From Flavobacterium sp. JAS (GTDB lineage Bacteria > Bacteroidota > Bacteroidia > Flavobacteriales > Flavobacteriaceae): a stretch of 64,000 nucleotides of DNA. The notes beneath the pieces are model-generated. The model was not told the DNA's origin. It worked only from the letters and a program-made list of their open reading frames with translations, and made no database searches. The DNA is taken from contig NZ_JAJMOX010000013.1 of NCBI RefSeq assembly GCF_020991455.1, positions 1-64,000 of the forward strand, in the 5' to 3' direction. Positions 25,545-32,177 of the stretch are shown piece after piece. The stretch's first letter is position 1; the number at the start of each line of letters is the position of its first letter. Both the position numbers and the translations under genes were made by a program.

Positions 25545-26324
25545 TTAACTCTGCGGAACCAAATCATCTAAATCCGACAAAGTATAAAATTTAAGATCGT
25601 TTTGTTTCATGTATTTACAGATAAACTCCAAAGTTTCGATTTTTGTCTGATAATTTTCAGTTACATTTTTAACCGGTTTATGTCCGCAAAGAAGTAAGAT
25701 TTTGTTATTCTTTTTGGCATAATCCAGTAACTCTAAAAGATACGGAATACTAAAATGAATGTGGCTGTTGTCAATATCAAACGCAAATACAATTTTTGAC
25801 TTATTAAAATAGCTATCTTGTTTTTCAGGGATTTCCCCACCAAAAGCCCTTCCTCTAATAATTTTAAATTGTTTAGATAATGCGCTATCAAGTGCATCAG
25901 ATCTTTCTCCATAAGGATATGCAAATGAAGTTACTTTAAACGAGTGCTTTTTCATGGACTCCATCATAGGATCTATTTCCTGCTTCATATAAGCATCAAT
26001 TCCGTATTTTTGAACAAACTTTATCGCATTGTAGTGGTGATATCCGTGTCCGGCAATCTCATGTCCTTCTTTTTGCATTTCAAGAAGTTTTTTGATCTCA
26101 GGCTTACCAATAAAATCTATTCTGCAAACGTTAAAAGTCGCTTTCCAGCCATATTTCTTCAAAACCTGATCAGCATCATACCACTCGTCTACATAAGCAT
26201 CATCAAAAGACAAAATTACTCCCGCTTTATAAGCTTTCGGTTCTTCTTTTTGCTTTTTTGATTCGCAGGAAAATAAAGTTAAAAGCATTAAAAATAATAT
26301 TGTTTTCAAAAAAAAGATCTTCAT
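25545..26324 (-). CDS. Polysaccharide deacetylase (NodB-type) lipoprotein
   Basis: The 259-residue product begins with a lipoprotein signal ending in LTLFSC (Cys20). NodB motif 1 is LSFDDAYVDEW (Asp41/Asp42), motif 2 is HGYHH (His93 and His97), and the later FAYPYGERS matches the conserved Arg/Pro motif. It is a metal-dependent carbohydrate esterase 4-type enzyme anchored in the envelope; substrates may be peptidoglycan or an exopolysaccharide. The pairing, convergent with mprF, suggests a shared surface-modification theme, but they do not share a promoter. Confidence 0.88.
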   Translation of the reverse strand: MKIFFLKTILFLMLLTLFSCESKKQKEEPKAYKAGVILSFDDAYVDEWYDADQVLKKYGWKATFNVCRIDFIGKPEIKKLLEMQKEGHEIAGHGYHHYNAIKFVQKYGIDAYMKQEIDPMMESMKKHSFKVTSFAYPYGERSDALDSALSKQFKIIRGRAFGGEIPEKQDSYFNKSKIVFAFDIDNSHIHFSIPYLLELLDYAKKNNKILLLCGHKPVKNVTENYQTKIETLEFICKYMKQNDLKFYTLSDLDDLVPQS

Positions 26325-26419
26325 AAAGCACTTTGTGTATTAGATAATTATAGTTTAACTGCTTTTAACCAAAATAGATTCTGATCTCTCAAATATAATC
26401 CTTTTCAATGTCTAATACA

Positions 26420-26454
26420 TAAAAAAAGCGATCCAATGTAGATCGCTTTTTTAT
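26420..26454. terminator. Terminator after the MFS gene
   Basis: AAAAAAAGCGATC (26421-26433) pairs with GATCGCTTTTTT (26441-26452) around 7 bases, between the MFS gene stop and the deacetylase start. Confidence 0.85.
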
Positions 26455-26475
26455 TTATATAAAACCAAATCGCTT

Positions 26476-27699
26476 TTATTTATTCTGAAAACTAAGACTC
26501 TTGCTAATTACACTGCTTAATCTGTATTTATTAAAAATGATAAAAAGAATACTGATAAATATGATTAAAGAAATGTTTGCTGCCCCTAGCAATAATTGGC
26601 TTTTTACAGCATATAAATTTACAAATCCGTAGCTGAATACAGAACTTACCATATAAGTAGCTCCGCCTGTTAAGCCACTTGCCACGCCTGCATTTTTAGA
26701 AAAAAGGCTTAAACAATATCCATAAATTGTATTAAAAATAAAACCACCGCAAATATTTACTCCCATTGTAAAACCTACTAAAGTATAAATATTACTGACC
26801 ATGGGAGCCGTAGAAATCATAAGTAATACCAAAACTGCCTGCAAAGAAACTGCCACAGCTACTTTTTTACCCAAAGGTTTATGAATAAGTGATTTTGAGA
26901 TAATTCCGCCCGTCATTACAGACAAACCAGACAATAAGGAACTGTAACCTGTAGTAACAGCCGAATAACCTAAAACACGCTCTACAATAAATGGACTTGA
27001 CAAGTTGAAAATAACAACCAGACCAAAACAGATACCCAGAATTACGATTCCTAATGTAAAGTCAGGTGTTTTGATCATTCCGATATAGGTTTCTGCAATG
27101 TTTTTTAATTTAAAAGGATGAAAATACTTTAAAGATTCGCCACTATAAAGAAGTTCTAAAATCAAGAATAGCAATGATAATCCGCCAAGAAAATAAAAGT
27201 TTGATCGCCAGCCAAAGATATTTTGCAAATATCCTCCTAAAAACGGCGCCATAATAGGTGCACACGCCCAAATAATAGAAAATAAACTAATATAACTTTT
27301 TAACTTCTCGCCCGAAAAAAGATCAACAAAATAGGCTCGTTTTGCTATAACAATAAAGGCAATGGCGATTCCCTGTATAATTCGCATGGCATATATTACG
27401 TAGATATCCGGCACAATGGCAATAACAAAACTGGTTAAGGAAAATATAGCCAGTGAAACAATACTAATCTTAAAACGTCCGAAACTGTCGAGTATGCTTC
27501 CAATAAAAATCTGACTGATTCCTAAACTGAACATAAAAAACACAAGTGAAAGCTGAATCGCTGAAGCAGAAACATTCAGGTCTTTTGCCATGGCGGGAAG
27601 CGAAGGCAAATAAATATCAGTTGCAAATCCTGATAAGGGAATAAGGGCAAGGGCTAAAAAAGTGCTAAAACCTTGATGGTTTTCTTTTAAATTTCTCAT
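26476..27699 (-). CDS. Bcr/CflA-family MFS drug exporter
   Basis: The 407-residue product has 12 predicted membrane helices. The start FLALALIPLSGFATDIYLPSLPAMAKDL is the signature of the Bcr/CflA drug:proton antiporter subfamily (DHA1), followed by motif A GSILDSFGRF (about 67-76) and motif B-like RIIQGIAIAFIVIAKRA. It should pump out drugs in exchange for protons. The gene lies 58 bp downstream of a TetR gene on the same strand, and a TetR operator (27725-27738) sits 26 bases before its ATG. Confidence 0.92.
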   Translation of the reverse strand: MRNLKENHQGFSTFLALALIPLSGFATDIYLPSLPAMAKDLNVSASAIQLSLVFFMFSLGISQIFIGSILDSFGRFKISIVSLAIFSLTSFVIAIVPDIYVIYAMRIIQGIAIAFIVIAKRAYFVDLFSGEKLKSYISLFSIIWACAPIMAPFLGGYLQNIFGWRSNFYFLGGLSLLFLILELLYSGESLKYFHPFKLKNIAETYIGMIKTPDFTLGIVILGICFGLVVIFNLSSPFIVERVLGYSAVTTGYSSLLSGLSVMTGGIISKSLIHKPLGKKVAVAVSLQAVLVLLMISTAPMVSNIYTLVGFTMGVNICGGFIFNTIYGYCLSLFSKNAGVASGLTGGATYMVSSVFSYGFVNLYAVKSQLLLGAANISLIIFISILFIIFNKYRLSSVISKSLSFQNK

Positions 27700-27724
27700 T
27701 TCTAAAAATTAATTATTAATAAAT

Positions 27725-27738
27725 AGACCGATCGGTCT
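27725..27738. promoter_or_regulatory. TetR operator before the MFS gene
   Basis: AGACCGATCGGTCT is a perfect 14-bp palindrome, flanked by T and A to make 16 bp. It falls between a TTTG (27748-27751, minus strand) and a weak -7 region, so a bound repressor would block the promoter. The identical site occurs at 28367-28380. Confidence 0.85.
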
Positions 27739-27757
27739 AAAAAAGATCAAAAAAAAA

Positions 27758-28339
27758 CTATAAAACATAAGTTTCAAATTCAGTTTTGATGCTGTCTAAA
27801 ACAATATTCATTTGTTCGTTAGTATTTAATATTTCACGGCATAAAATGGCGCCTTCAATCATGGCAAAAACTTTTATGGCAAAATGTTCCGGATTTATTT
27901 TTGATGACAGTTCGTTATTGGCAACACCATTTTCAATAAGAGTTGCAAATCTTCTTTGAGCAGAATGAATCGATTTTTTGACGTATTCTTTGATAATAGG
28001 ATTGGTGTCGTCTGCTTCTACTCCAAAATTCAATATCGGACAACCGCCAACGGTATTTTTATCATCGCCGTAAGCTTCCAGTAAATTTATAAATTTGGCT
28101 TTAGCCGAAATACCCTGAGCGACAGCAGCATCTAATTTAGCAGCCAATTGTGATCTTAAATATAAAAACGATTCGGTACAAATTTCTTCTTTATTCTCAA
28201 AATTGCCATAGATACCACCTTTTGCTAATTTTGTAGCTTCCATAATATCACTCAATGAAGTACCGGCCATTCCCTTTTTATTAATAATAGGTGCCGATGT
28301 CTCAATAATAAATTGTCTGGTACGGTCTGCTTTACTCAT
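27758..28339 (-). CDS. TetR-family repressor of the MFS exporter (YxaF/LmrA-like)
   Basis: I start the gene at the ATG 28339 (MSKADRTRQFIIE), the frame's upstream GTG being less likely, giving 193 residues. The N-terminal domain is a clear TetR helix-turn-helix (MAGTSLSDIMEATKLAKGGIYGNFENKEEI). The C-terminal half carries GGCPILNFGVEADDTNP, typical of the LmrA/YxaF-type C-terminal domain. Two identical AGACCGATCGGTCT palindromes, one in its own promoter and one before the exporter gene, make it an autoregulated repressor of the pump. Ligand unknown. Confidence 0.92.
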   Translation of the reverse strand: MSKADRTRQFIIETSAPIINKKGMAGTSLSDIMEATKLAKGGIYGNFENKEEICTESFLYLRSQLAAKLDAAVAQGISAKAKFINLLEAYGDDKNTVGGCPILNFGVEADDTNPIIKEYVKKSIHSAQRRFATLIENGVANNELSSKINPEHFAIKVFAMIEGAILCREILNTNEQMNIVLDSIKTEFETYVL

Positions 28340-28358
28340 CACTTTAGATTTAACGGGA

Positions 28359-28391
28359 CAAAGATAAGACCGATCGGTCTAAATATGCAAA
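28359..28391 (-). promoter_or_regulatory. tetR promoter with the operator in the spacer
   Basis: On the minus strand TTTG (28388-28391), 21 bases, TATCTTTG (28359-28366) is a perfect promoter. The operator palindrome AGACCGATCGGTCT (28367-28380) fills the spacer and touches the -7 box. Confidence 0.85.
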
Positions 28392-28540
28392 TCTTTTAAC
28401 TTTTTTTTAGTTTTTAAAGAAAATCATGCCTTCATCCCTTGATTTTATTGCAAAATATTCTACTTATTTTCGAAGTAAAAAATAAAAAAACTCACCAGAT
28501 TATGATGAGTTTTGAAATTGAAAATATAGTAAATAAGAAA

Positions 28541-29359
28541 TTACCAGCCTTTTACCGCTCCGCCTTTAAATTCGCGAACGGCAGCCTGCTCTACTTCTAC
28601 AGATTGAAAAGCTTTTACAAATTGCTGTATTCTTTCATCTTTTTTGTTGTCTTCACGACTTACGATAAGGTTTACATAAGGAGAATCTTTATCTTCTACA
28701 AACAAAGCGTCACGTGCAGGAACTAATCCGGCTTGAGAGGCAAAAGTATTGTTGATGATTGCAATCGTTACATTTTGATCGTCTAAAGCACGCGGCAATT
28801 GTGGCGCTTCCAATTCTAATATTTTTAGATTTTTAGGATTCTCCACAATATCTGTTACTTTAGGCAATAATCCCACATTTGGGCGCAATTTCAACAATCC
28901 GTTTTTTTGTAAAAGTAATAAAGAACGTCCTCCGTTTGTTGGATCATTTGGAATAATAATCGTGCTTTCGTTTTTTAATTCCGAAAGATTTTTGATCTTT
29001 TTAGAATAAGCAGCAATTGGATAAATAAAAGTTTTTGCAATTATCGACAATTTATAGCCACGTTGTTTTGATTGCTCGTCAAGATATGGTTTATGCTGAA
29101 ATGCATTTGCATCGATATCACCTTGGCTTAAAGCCTCATTTGGAATTACATAATCGTTAAACGAAACCAATTCTACATCAAGACCGTATTTGTCTTTTGC
29201 TACTTTTTGCGCTGCTTGTGCCACGGCATATTCCGGTCCTGTTGCAACACCCACTTTTATATGGTGTGGATCGTCGTTTTTACTTTTACCACAATTAGCC
29301 AATGATAATGACAAGGCTATAACTCCGATTGTTTTTAAAAATTTTATCTTAGTAATCAT
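28541..29359 (-). CDS. metQ: MetQ methionine-binding lipoprotein
   Basis: The 272-residue product has a lipoprotein signal ending SLSLANC (Cys23) and the NlpA/MetQ fold: HIKVGVATGPEYAVAQAAQKVAKDKYGLDVELVSFNDYVIPNEAL at the N-terminus and the conserved DANAFQHKPYLDEQ and IIPNDPTNGGRSLLLL motifs. It captures methionine (D- or L-) for the MetNI importer. It is the last gene of metN-metI-metQ, 203 bp after metI, with a long inverted repeat in the gap. Confidence 0.95.
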   Translation of the reverse strand: MITKIKFLKTIGVIALSLSLANCGKSKNDDPHHIKVGVATGPEYAVAQAAQKVAKDKYGLDVELVSFNDYVIPNEALSQGDIDANAFQHKPYLDEQSKQRGYKLSIIAKTFIYPIAAYSKKIKNLSELKNESTIIIPNDPTNGGRSLLLLQKNGLLKLRPNVGLLPKVTDIVENPKNLKILELEAPQLPRALDDQNVTIAIINNTFASQAGLVPARDALFVEDKDSPYVNLIVSREDNKKDERIQQFVKAFQSVEVEQAAVREFKGGAVKGW

Positions 29360-29403
29360 TCTATTTTTTTAATTTATAATTAATATTTATCTGTTGTGTT
29401 TTT

Positions 29404-29554
29404 TAACCGCAGAGGCCGCAAAGCTTTTTTACGCAGATTTAAAAAGATTTAAGCTGATGAACGCAGATTATTAAATTCAAATCTGCCAAATCTGCGTGAA
29501 ACAAAAAATTATTCACTTAAATAAACTTAGCGTCTTTGAGCCTTTGTGGCAAAC
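29404..29554. repeat. Nested imperfect inverted repeat, CGCAAAG/CGCAGATTT type
   Basis: Outer arms AACCGCAGAGGCCGCAAAG (about 29404-29422) and CTTTGAGCCTTTGTGGCAAA (about 29535-29553) pair imperfectly. Inner arms ACGCAGATTTAAAAAGATTT (29431-29450) and AAATCTGCCAAATCTGCGT (about 29479-29497) pair well. It splits metI and metQ. A related outer sequence occurs at 63834-63968. Confidence 0.75.
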
Positions 29555-29562
29555 TTATTCTA

Positions 29563-30216
29563 TTATCTATGATCAAATCGTTTTGATAAGCTGTCGCCCG
29601 CAAATTGTATCAGAAACACCAATAGTACAAGCAATGCCAAAACCGAGTTCATAGTTACGGCATCGTATCCAATATATCCGTATTGATACCCAACTTGTCC
29701 TAAACCTCCTGCTCCAACGGCTCCACCCATTGCCGAATATCCAACAAGTGTAATCAGCGTTATGGATGCTGCGTTTATTAAAGATGGCAAAGCTTCGGGA
29801 AGTAAAACTTTGTATACAATTTGTAAAGGTGTTGCGCCCAAAGCTCTTGCTGCCTCGATTAATCCTGACGGCAAACCTAGTAAACTATTTTCTACAAGAC
29901 GTGCAATAAACGGTGCTGCGCCAATACTTAACGGAACCAATGCAGCGCTAACGCCAATTGAGGTTCCTACAAGTGCGCGTGTAAACGGAATCATCCAGAC
30001 AATTAATATAATGAATGGAATAGAACGAAAAATGTTAACCAAAACTGACAAAGTTCGGTTTAAAACCGGTTGTTCTAATATTTGATTTTTTCGGGTCAGA
30101 AAAAGTAAAATTCCTGTTGGAAGTCCCAGCACAAAGCCAAAAAAACCAGAGACAAATGTCATAACGATTGTTTCCCAAGTGCCTTTTAATAATAATTCAA
30201 GAATGGATTCAGACAT
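29563..30216 (-). CDS. metI: MetI methionine ABC transporter permease
   Basis: The 217-residue product has five predicted membrane helices and the permease coupling loop EAARALGATPLQIVYKVLLPEALPSLI (EAA motif). WETIVMTFVSGFFGFVLGLPTGILLF at the N-terminus and VGYSAMGGAVGAGGLGQVGYQYGY near the C-terminus are MetI signatures. It overlaps metN by 8 bases, so the two are translationally coupled. It forms the inner-membrane channel. Confidence 0.95.
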   Translation of the reverse strand: MSESILELLLKGTWETIVMTFVSGFFGFVLGLPTGILLFLTRKNQILEQPVLNRTLSVLVNIFRSIPFIILIVWMIPFTRALVGTSIGVSAALVPLSIGAAPFIARLVENSLLGLPSGLIEAARALGATPLQIVYKVLLPEALPSLINAASITLITLVGYSAMGGAVGAGGLGQVGYQYGYIGYDAVTMNSVLALLVLLVFLIQFAGDSLSKRFDHR

Positions 30217-31240
30217 AACCTATGATTTCTGTTTTAATGTGTTTAGAAATAAAATATTGAATTGCAGCTTCGTAATTCTCCTTTTTACCGGACAATTCGA
30301 TCAGCATAACTCCGAAATTAACATCTCCGGCCTGATCCATTTGTGCGCTGACAATCTTAAAATTAGTATCAAATAATCTCGAAACTTCAGAAATAACGGG
30401 TTCATTTACTGATTTTCCGGTCATTTCAAGTCGTAACAACGGACTTAAACCTTCGCTATCTTCCTTTTGAAGTCTTTCCTGATAAACAGTTGGAATATCA
30501 ATATGTAAAGACGACGAAATAAATTCTTTTGTTAGTTCATGTTTTGGATCTGCAAAAATTTCTCCAACACTTCCCTGCTCTATTAGTTTTCCGTGGCTGA
30601 TTACAGCAACTTCATCACAAATTGATTTCACAACTTCCATTTGGTGTGTAATCAATAAAATCGTGATATTAAGACGTCGATTGATATCTTTTAATAAATT
30701 CAGAATCGATCTTGTAGTCGCCGGATCCAATGCACTAGTGGCTTCATCGCATAATAACACTTTTGGATTGTTTGCCAAAGTTCTCGCAATTGCCACTCTT
30801 TGTTTTTGTCCGCCCGAAAGACTTGCAGGATAATCGTTTGCTTTTTCGGCTAAGCCAACTAATTGCAGCAATTCTAAAACGCGGGTTTTAATATCTGATT
30901 TTGAAGCTCCAACAAGTTCTAACGGAAATGCAACATTCTCAAAAACAGTTCTGGACGAAAGCAGATTAAAATGCTGAAAAATCATCCCGATTTGTCTTCT
31001 TTCAATCGCAAGCTGCGCATTTGATAATTGCATTAACGATTTTCCATCTACGATAATCTCTCCGGAAGTTGGTCTTTCTAACAAGTTTACACATCGAATT
31101 AATGTGCTTTTTCCTGCTCCCGAAGTTCCTATTACGCCAAAGATTTTCCCTGGTGGAACTTTTAATGAAACATCTGATAAAGCCGAAACAATCCGGTTTT
31201 TCTGATGGAAATTTTTAGTAACATTTTTTAACTCAATCAT
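30209..31240 (-). CDS. metN: MetN methionine ABC transporter ATPase
   Basis: The 343-residue product has Walker A GTSGAGKS, signature SLSGGQKQR, Walker B LLCDEATSALDP, and an H-loop His (LITHQMEV). The C-terminal about 85 residues are the NIL domain that binds methionine and inhibits transport when the cell is replete. It is the first structural gene of metNIQ. Upstream lie a Met/Cys-rich leader peptide and an intrinsic terminator (31305-31468) that should control how much of the operon is transcribed. Confidence 0.96.
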   Translation of the reverse strand: MIELKNVTKNFHQKNRIVSALSDVSLKVPPGKIFGVIGTSGAGKSTLIRCVNLLERPTSGEIIVDGKSLMQLSNAQLAIERRQIGMIFQHFNLLSSRTVFENVAFPLELVGASKSDIKTRVLELLQLVGLAEKANDYPASLSGGQKQRVAIARTLANNPKVLLCDEATSALDPATTRSILNLLKDINRRLNITILLITHQMEVVKSICDEVAVISHGKLIEQGSVGEIFADPKHELTKEFISSSLHIDIPTVYQERLQKEDSEGLSPLLRLEMTGKSVNEPVISEVSRLFDTNFKIVSAQMDQAGDVNFGVMLIELSGKKENYEAAIQYFISKHIKTEIIGYV

Positions 31241-31304
31241 TTTTTATTCAAGTTTGTTTTGGGCAATAAAATTTTTCATTGCTTTAGAAATTGATAAATT
31301 TTAA

Positions 31305-31338
31305 AATAAAAAAAGCCTCTCAAGTGTTCATGAAAGGC
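31305..31338 (-). terminator. Attenuator terminator upstream of metN
   Basis: On the minus strand GCCTTTCA (31331-31338) pairs with TGAGAGGC (31315-31322), one G-T pair, followed by a run of seven T (31308-31314). It begins 33 bases after the leader-peptide stop and ends about 65 bases before metN. There is no gene end here apart from the leader peptide. Confidence 0.8.
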
Positions 31339-31368
31339 CTTAAAGTATATTAAACTTTTATATCAGCC
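31336..31368 (-). promoter_or_regulatory. Candidate antiterminator of the metN attenuator
   Basis: On the minus strand GGC (31366-31368) with GCC (31336-31338), and AAAGT (31354-31358) with ACTTT (31342-31346), can form a stem that uses the GCC of the terminator's first arm. It starts only 3 bases past the leader stop codon, so a ribosome finishing the leader would cover it. Confidence 0.5.
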
Positions 31369-31371
31369 AGA

Positions 31372-31452
31372 TCAAAACATACGCATAGCAACATCACAAC
31401 ACATCATCATGCTGCAGCTATAATACATTATATTCTGGTTATTGTTTTTCAT
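31372..31452 (-). CDS. Met/Cys-rich leader peptide of the metNIQ operon
   Basis: A 26-codon frame, too short for usual gene finding, starts with ATG at 31452 and ends with TGA at 31374-31372. It holds 7 Met (positions 1, 9, 15, 16, 17, 23, 25) and 3 Cys (13, 18, 19), with the run SMMMCC in the middle and the end VAMRMF. Random frames would not be expected to hold three Met codons followed by two Cys codons in front of a methionine transporter. It is followed by an antiterminator and terminator pair, the design of ribosome-mediated attenuation: stalling at the Met codons when methionyl-tRNA is low would favour read-through into metN. The peptide itself probably has no other role. No homologue is known to me. 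Confidence 0.75.
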   Translation of the reverse strand: MKNNNQNIMYYSCSMMMCCDVAMRMF

Positions 31453-31460
31453 TTCTGCGG

Positions 31461-31468
31461 CAAATTTA
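31461..31468 (-). promoter_or_regulatory. -7 box of the metN leader transcript
   Basis: TAAATTTG on the minus strand (31461-31468) matches TAnnTTTG exactly. The transcription start would lie near 31456, only a few bases before the leader ATG at 31452. No good -33 TTTG was found at the usual distance. Confidence 0.5.
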
Positions 31469-31738
31469 AAGAGTTATTTTTAATTTTTATGCATAAAACA
31501 CTAAAACTTTCATTATCCCATCAACGTAATAGGTTAATTGATAATGAAAATTGAGGAATCTTAAAAAAATAATGAGGTTTTATATCCTTTTTCACCTCTT
31601 ATTTTGATTTCTAAAAACTTAAAAAGAACTAAAAATCAGACATATCAAAATTTTTCGTACCTTTTCTATGCTAAAAGTCTGTTAAATACCCCCTTGTCTA
31701 TAAAACTAAACTGTCAAATTTTACGTATATAGAGAAAT

Positions 31739-31826
31739 ACGGTAGTCTGGAATGGTATATATTCAAATGGTAATAGGTTTTTGGAACATATTGAATTATA
31801 TCACACTCCAGACTATCGTTTTTTTT
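31739..31826 (+). ncRNA. Hairpin with poly-T end upstream of the 80-residue ORF (RNA element candidate)
   Basis: ACGGTAGTCTGGA (31739-31751) pairs with TCCAGACTATCGT (31807-31819) over 13 bp with one G-T pair, followed by eight T (31819-31826). The 55-base loop holds a second weaker inverted pair, TATATATTCAA with TTGAATTATAT. It ends 24 bases before the GTG start at 31850, so it is either a short RNA or a cis-acting attenuator of that gene. Confidence 0.5.
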
Positions 31827-31849
31827 ATTAAACTTTAAATTGTATTAGA

Positions 31850-32092
31850 GTGGAAAAATTAGACATTCAGAGATTAAAAAAAGCTTTAGAGTATCTGGAA
31901 AGCAAACAGCGAGAATTAAAAAGAGAGCTTCAAAATGACACCCGAAGTATTGAATCTTTGATTAATTATTTAAAAAAAGATATGCTGGAACAGTTTCGCT
32001 TATCTAATTATGATCCAAAAATTAAACCTGAGGTCAAAAACACGGAAATTTTTATTAGCAATGTAAAAAATATTATAGAAAAAAACTCTTGA
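31850..32092 (+). CDS. 80-residue charged helical protein, GTG start, function unknown (copy 1)
   Basis: The frame starts with GTG; an in-frame TAG just upstream excludes an earlier start. The product is fully helical and charged, with DIQRLKKALEYLESKQRELKREL and a Ser/Asn-rich middle (DTRSIESLINYLKKDMLEQF), and could form a coiled coil. It has no signal or membrane segment. A paralogue at 41386-41628 matches along its whole length, including LESKQR, NDTRS, YLKKD and KNTE-FIS, and begins with TTG. Conservation of the pair and of the stretch before the start argues that both are real genes. A terminator follows at 32111-32138. No known family is recognised. Confidence 0.72.
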   Translation: MEKLDIQRLKKALEYLESKQRELKRELQNDTRSIESLINYLKKDMLEQFRLSNYDPKIKPEVKNTEIFISNVKNIIEKNS

Positions 32093-32110
32093 TTAGTTCT
32101 AAAAAAAATT

Positions 32111-32138
32111 AAAGCTCCGAATGAAAATTCGGGGCTTT
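32111..32138. terminator. Terminator shared by the 80-residue ORF and the GH42 gene
   Basis: AAAGCTCCGAAT (32111-32122) pairs with ATTCGGGGCTTT (32127-32138) around 4 bases, one G-T pair. Confidence 0.7.
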
Positions 32139-32177
32139 CTCTTAATTATTAATATCTAAAAGTGAATCTTCTACTTT

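Noticed and set aside
31241..31460. SAM riboswitch upstream of metN
   Set aside because: No SAM-I or SAM-II core pairing could be found; the leader peptide with terminator explains the region better.
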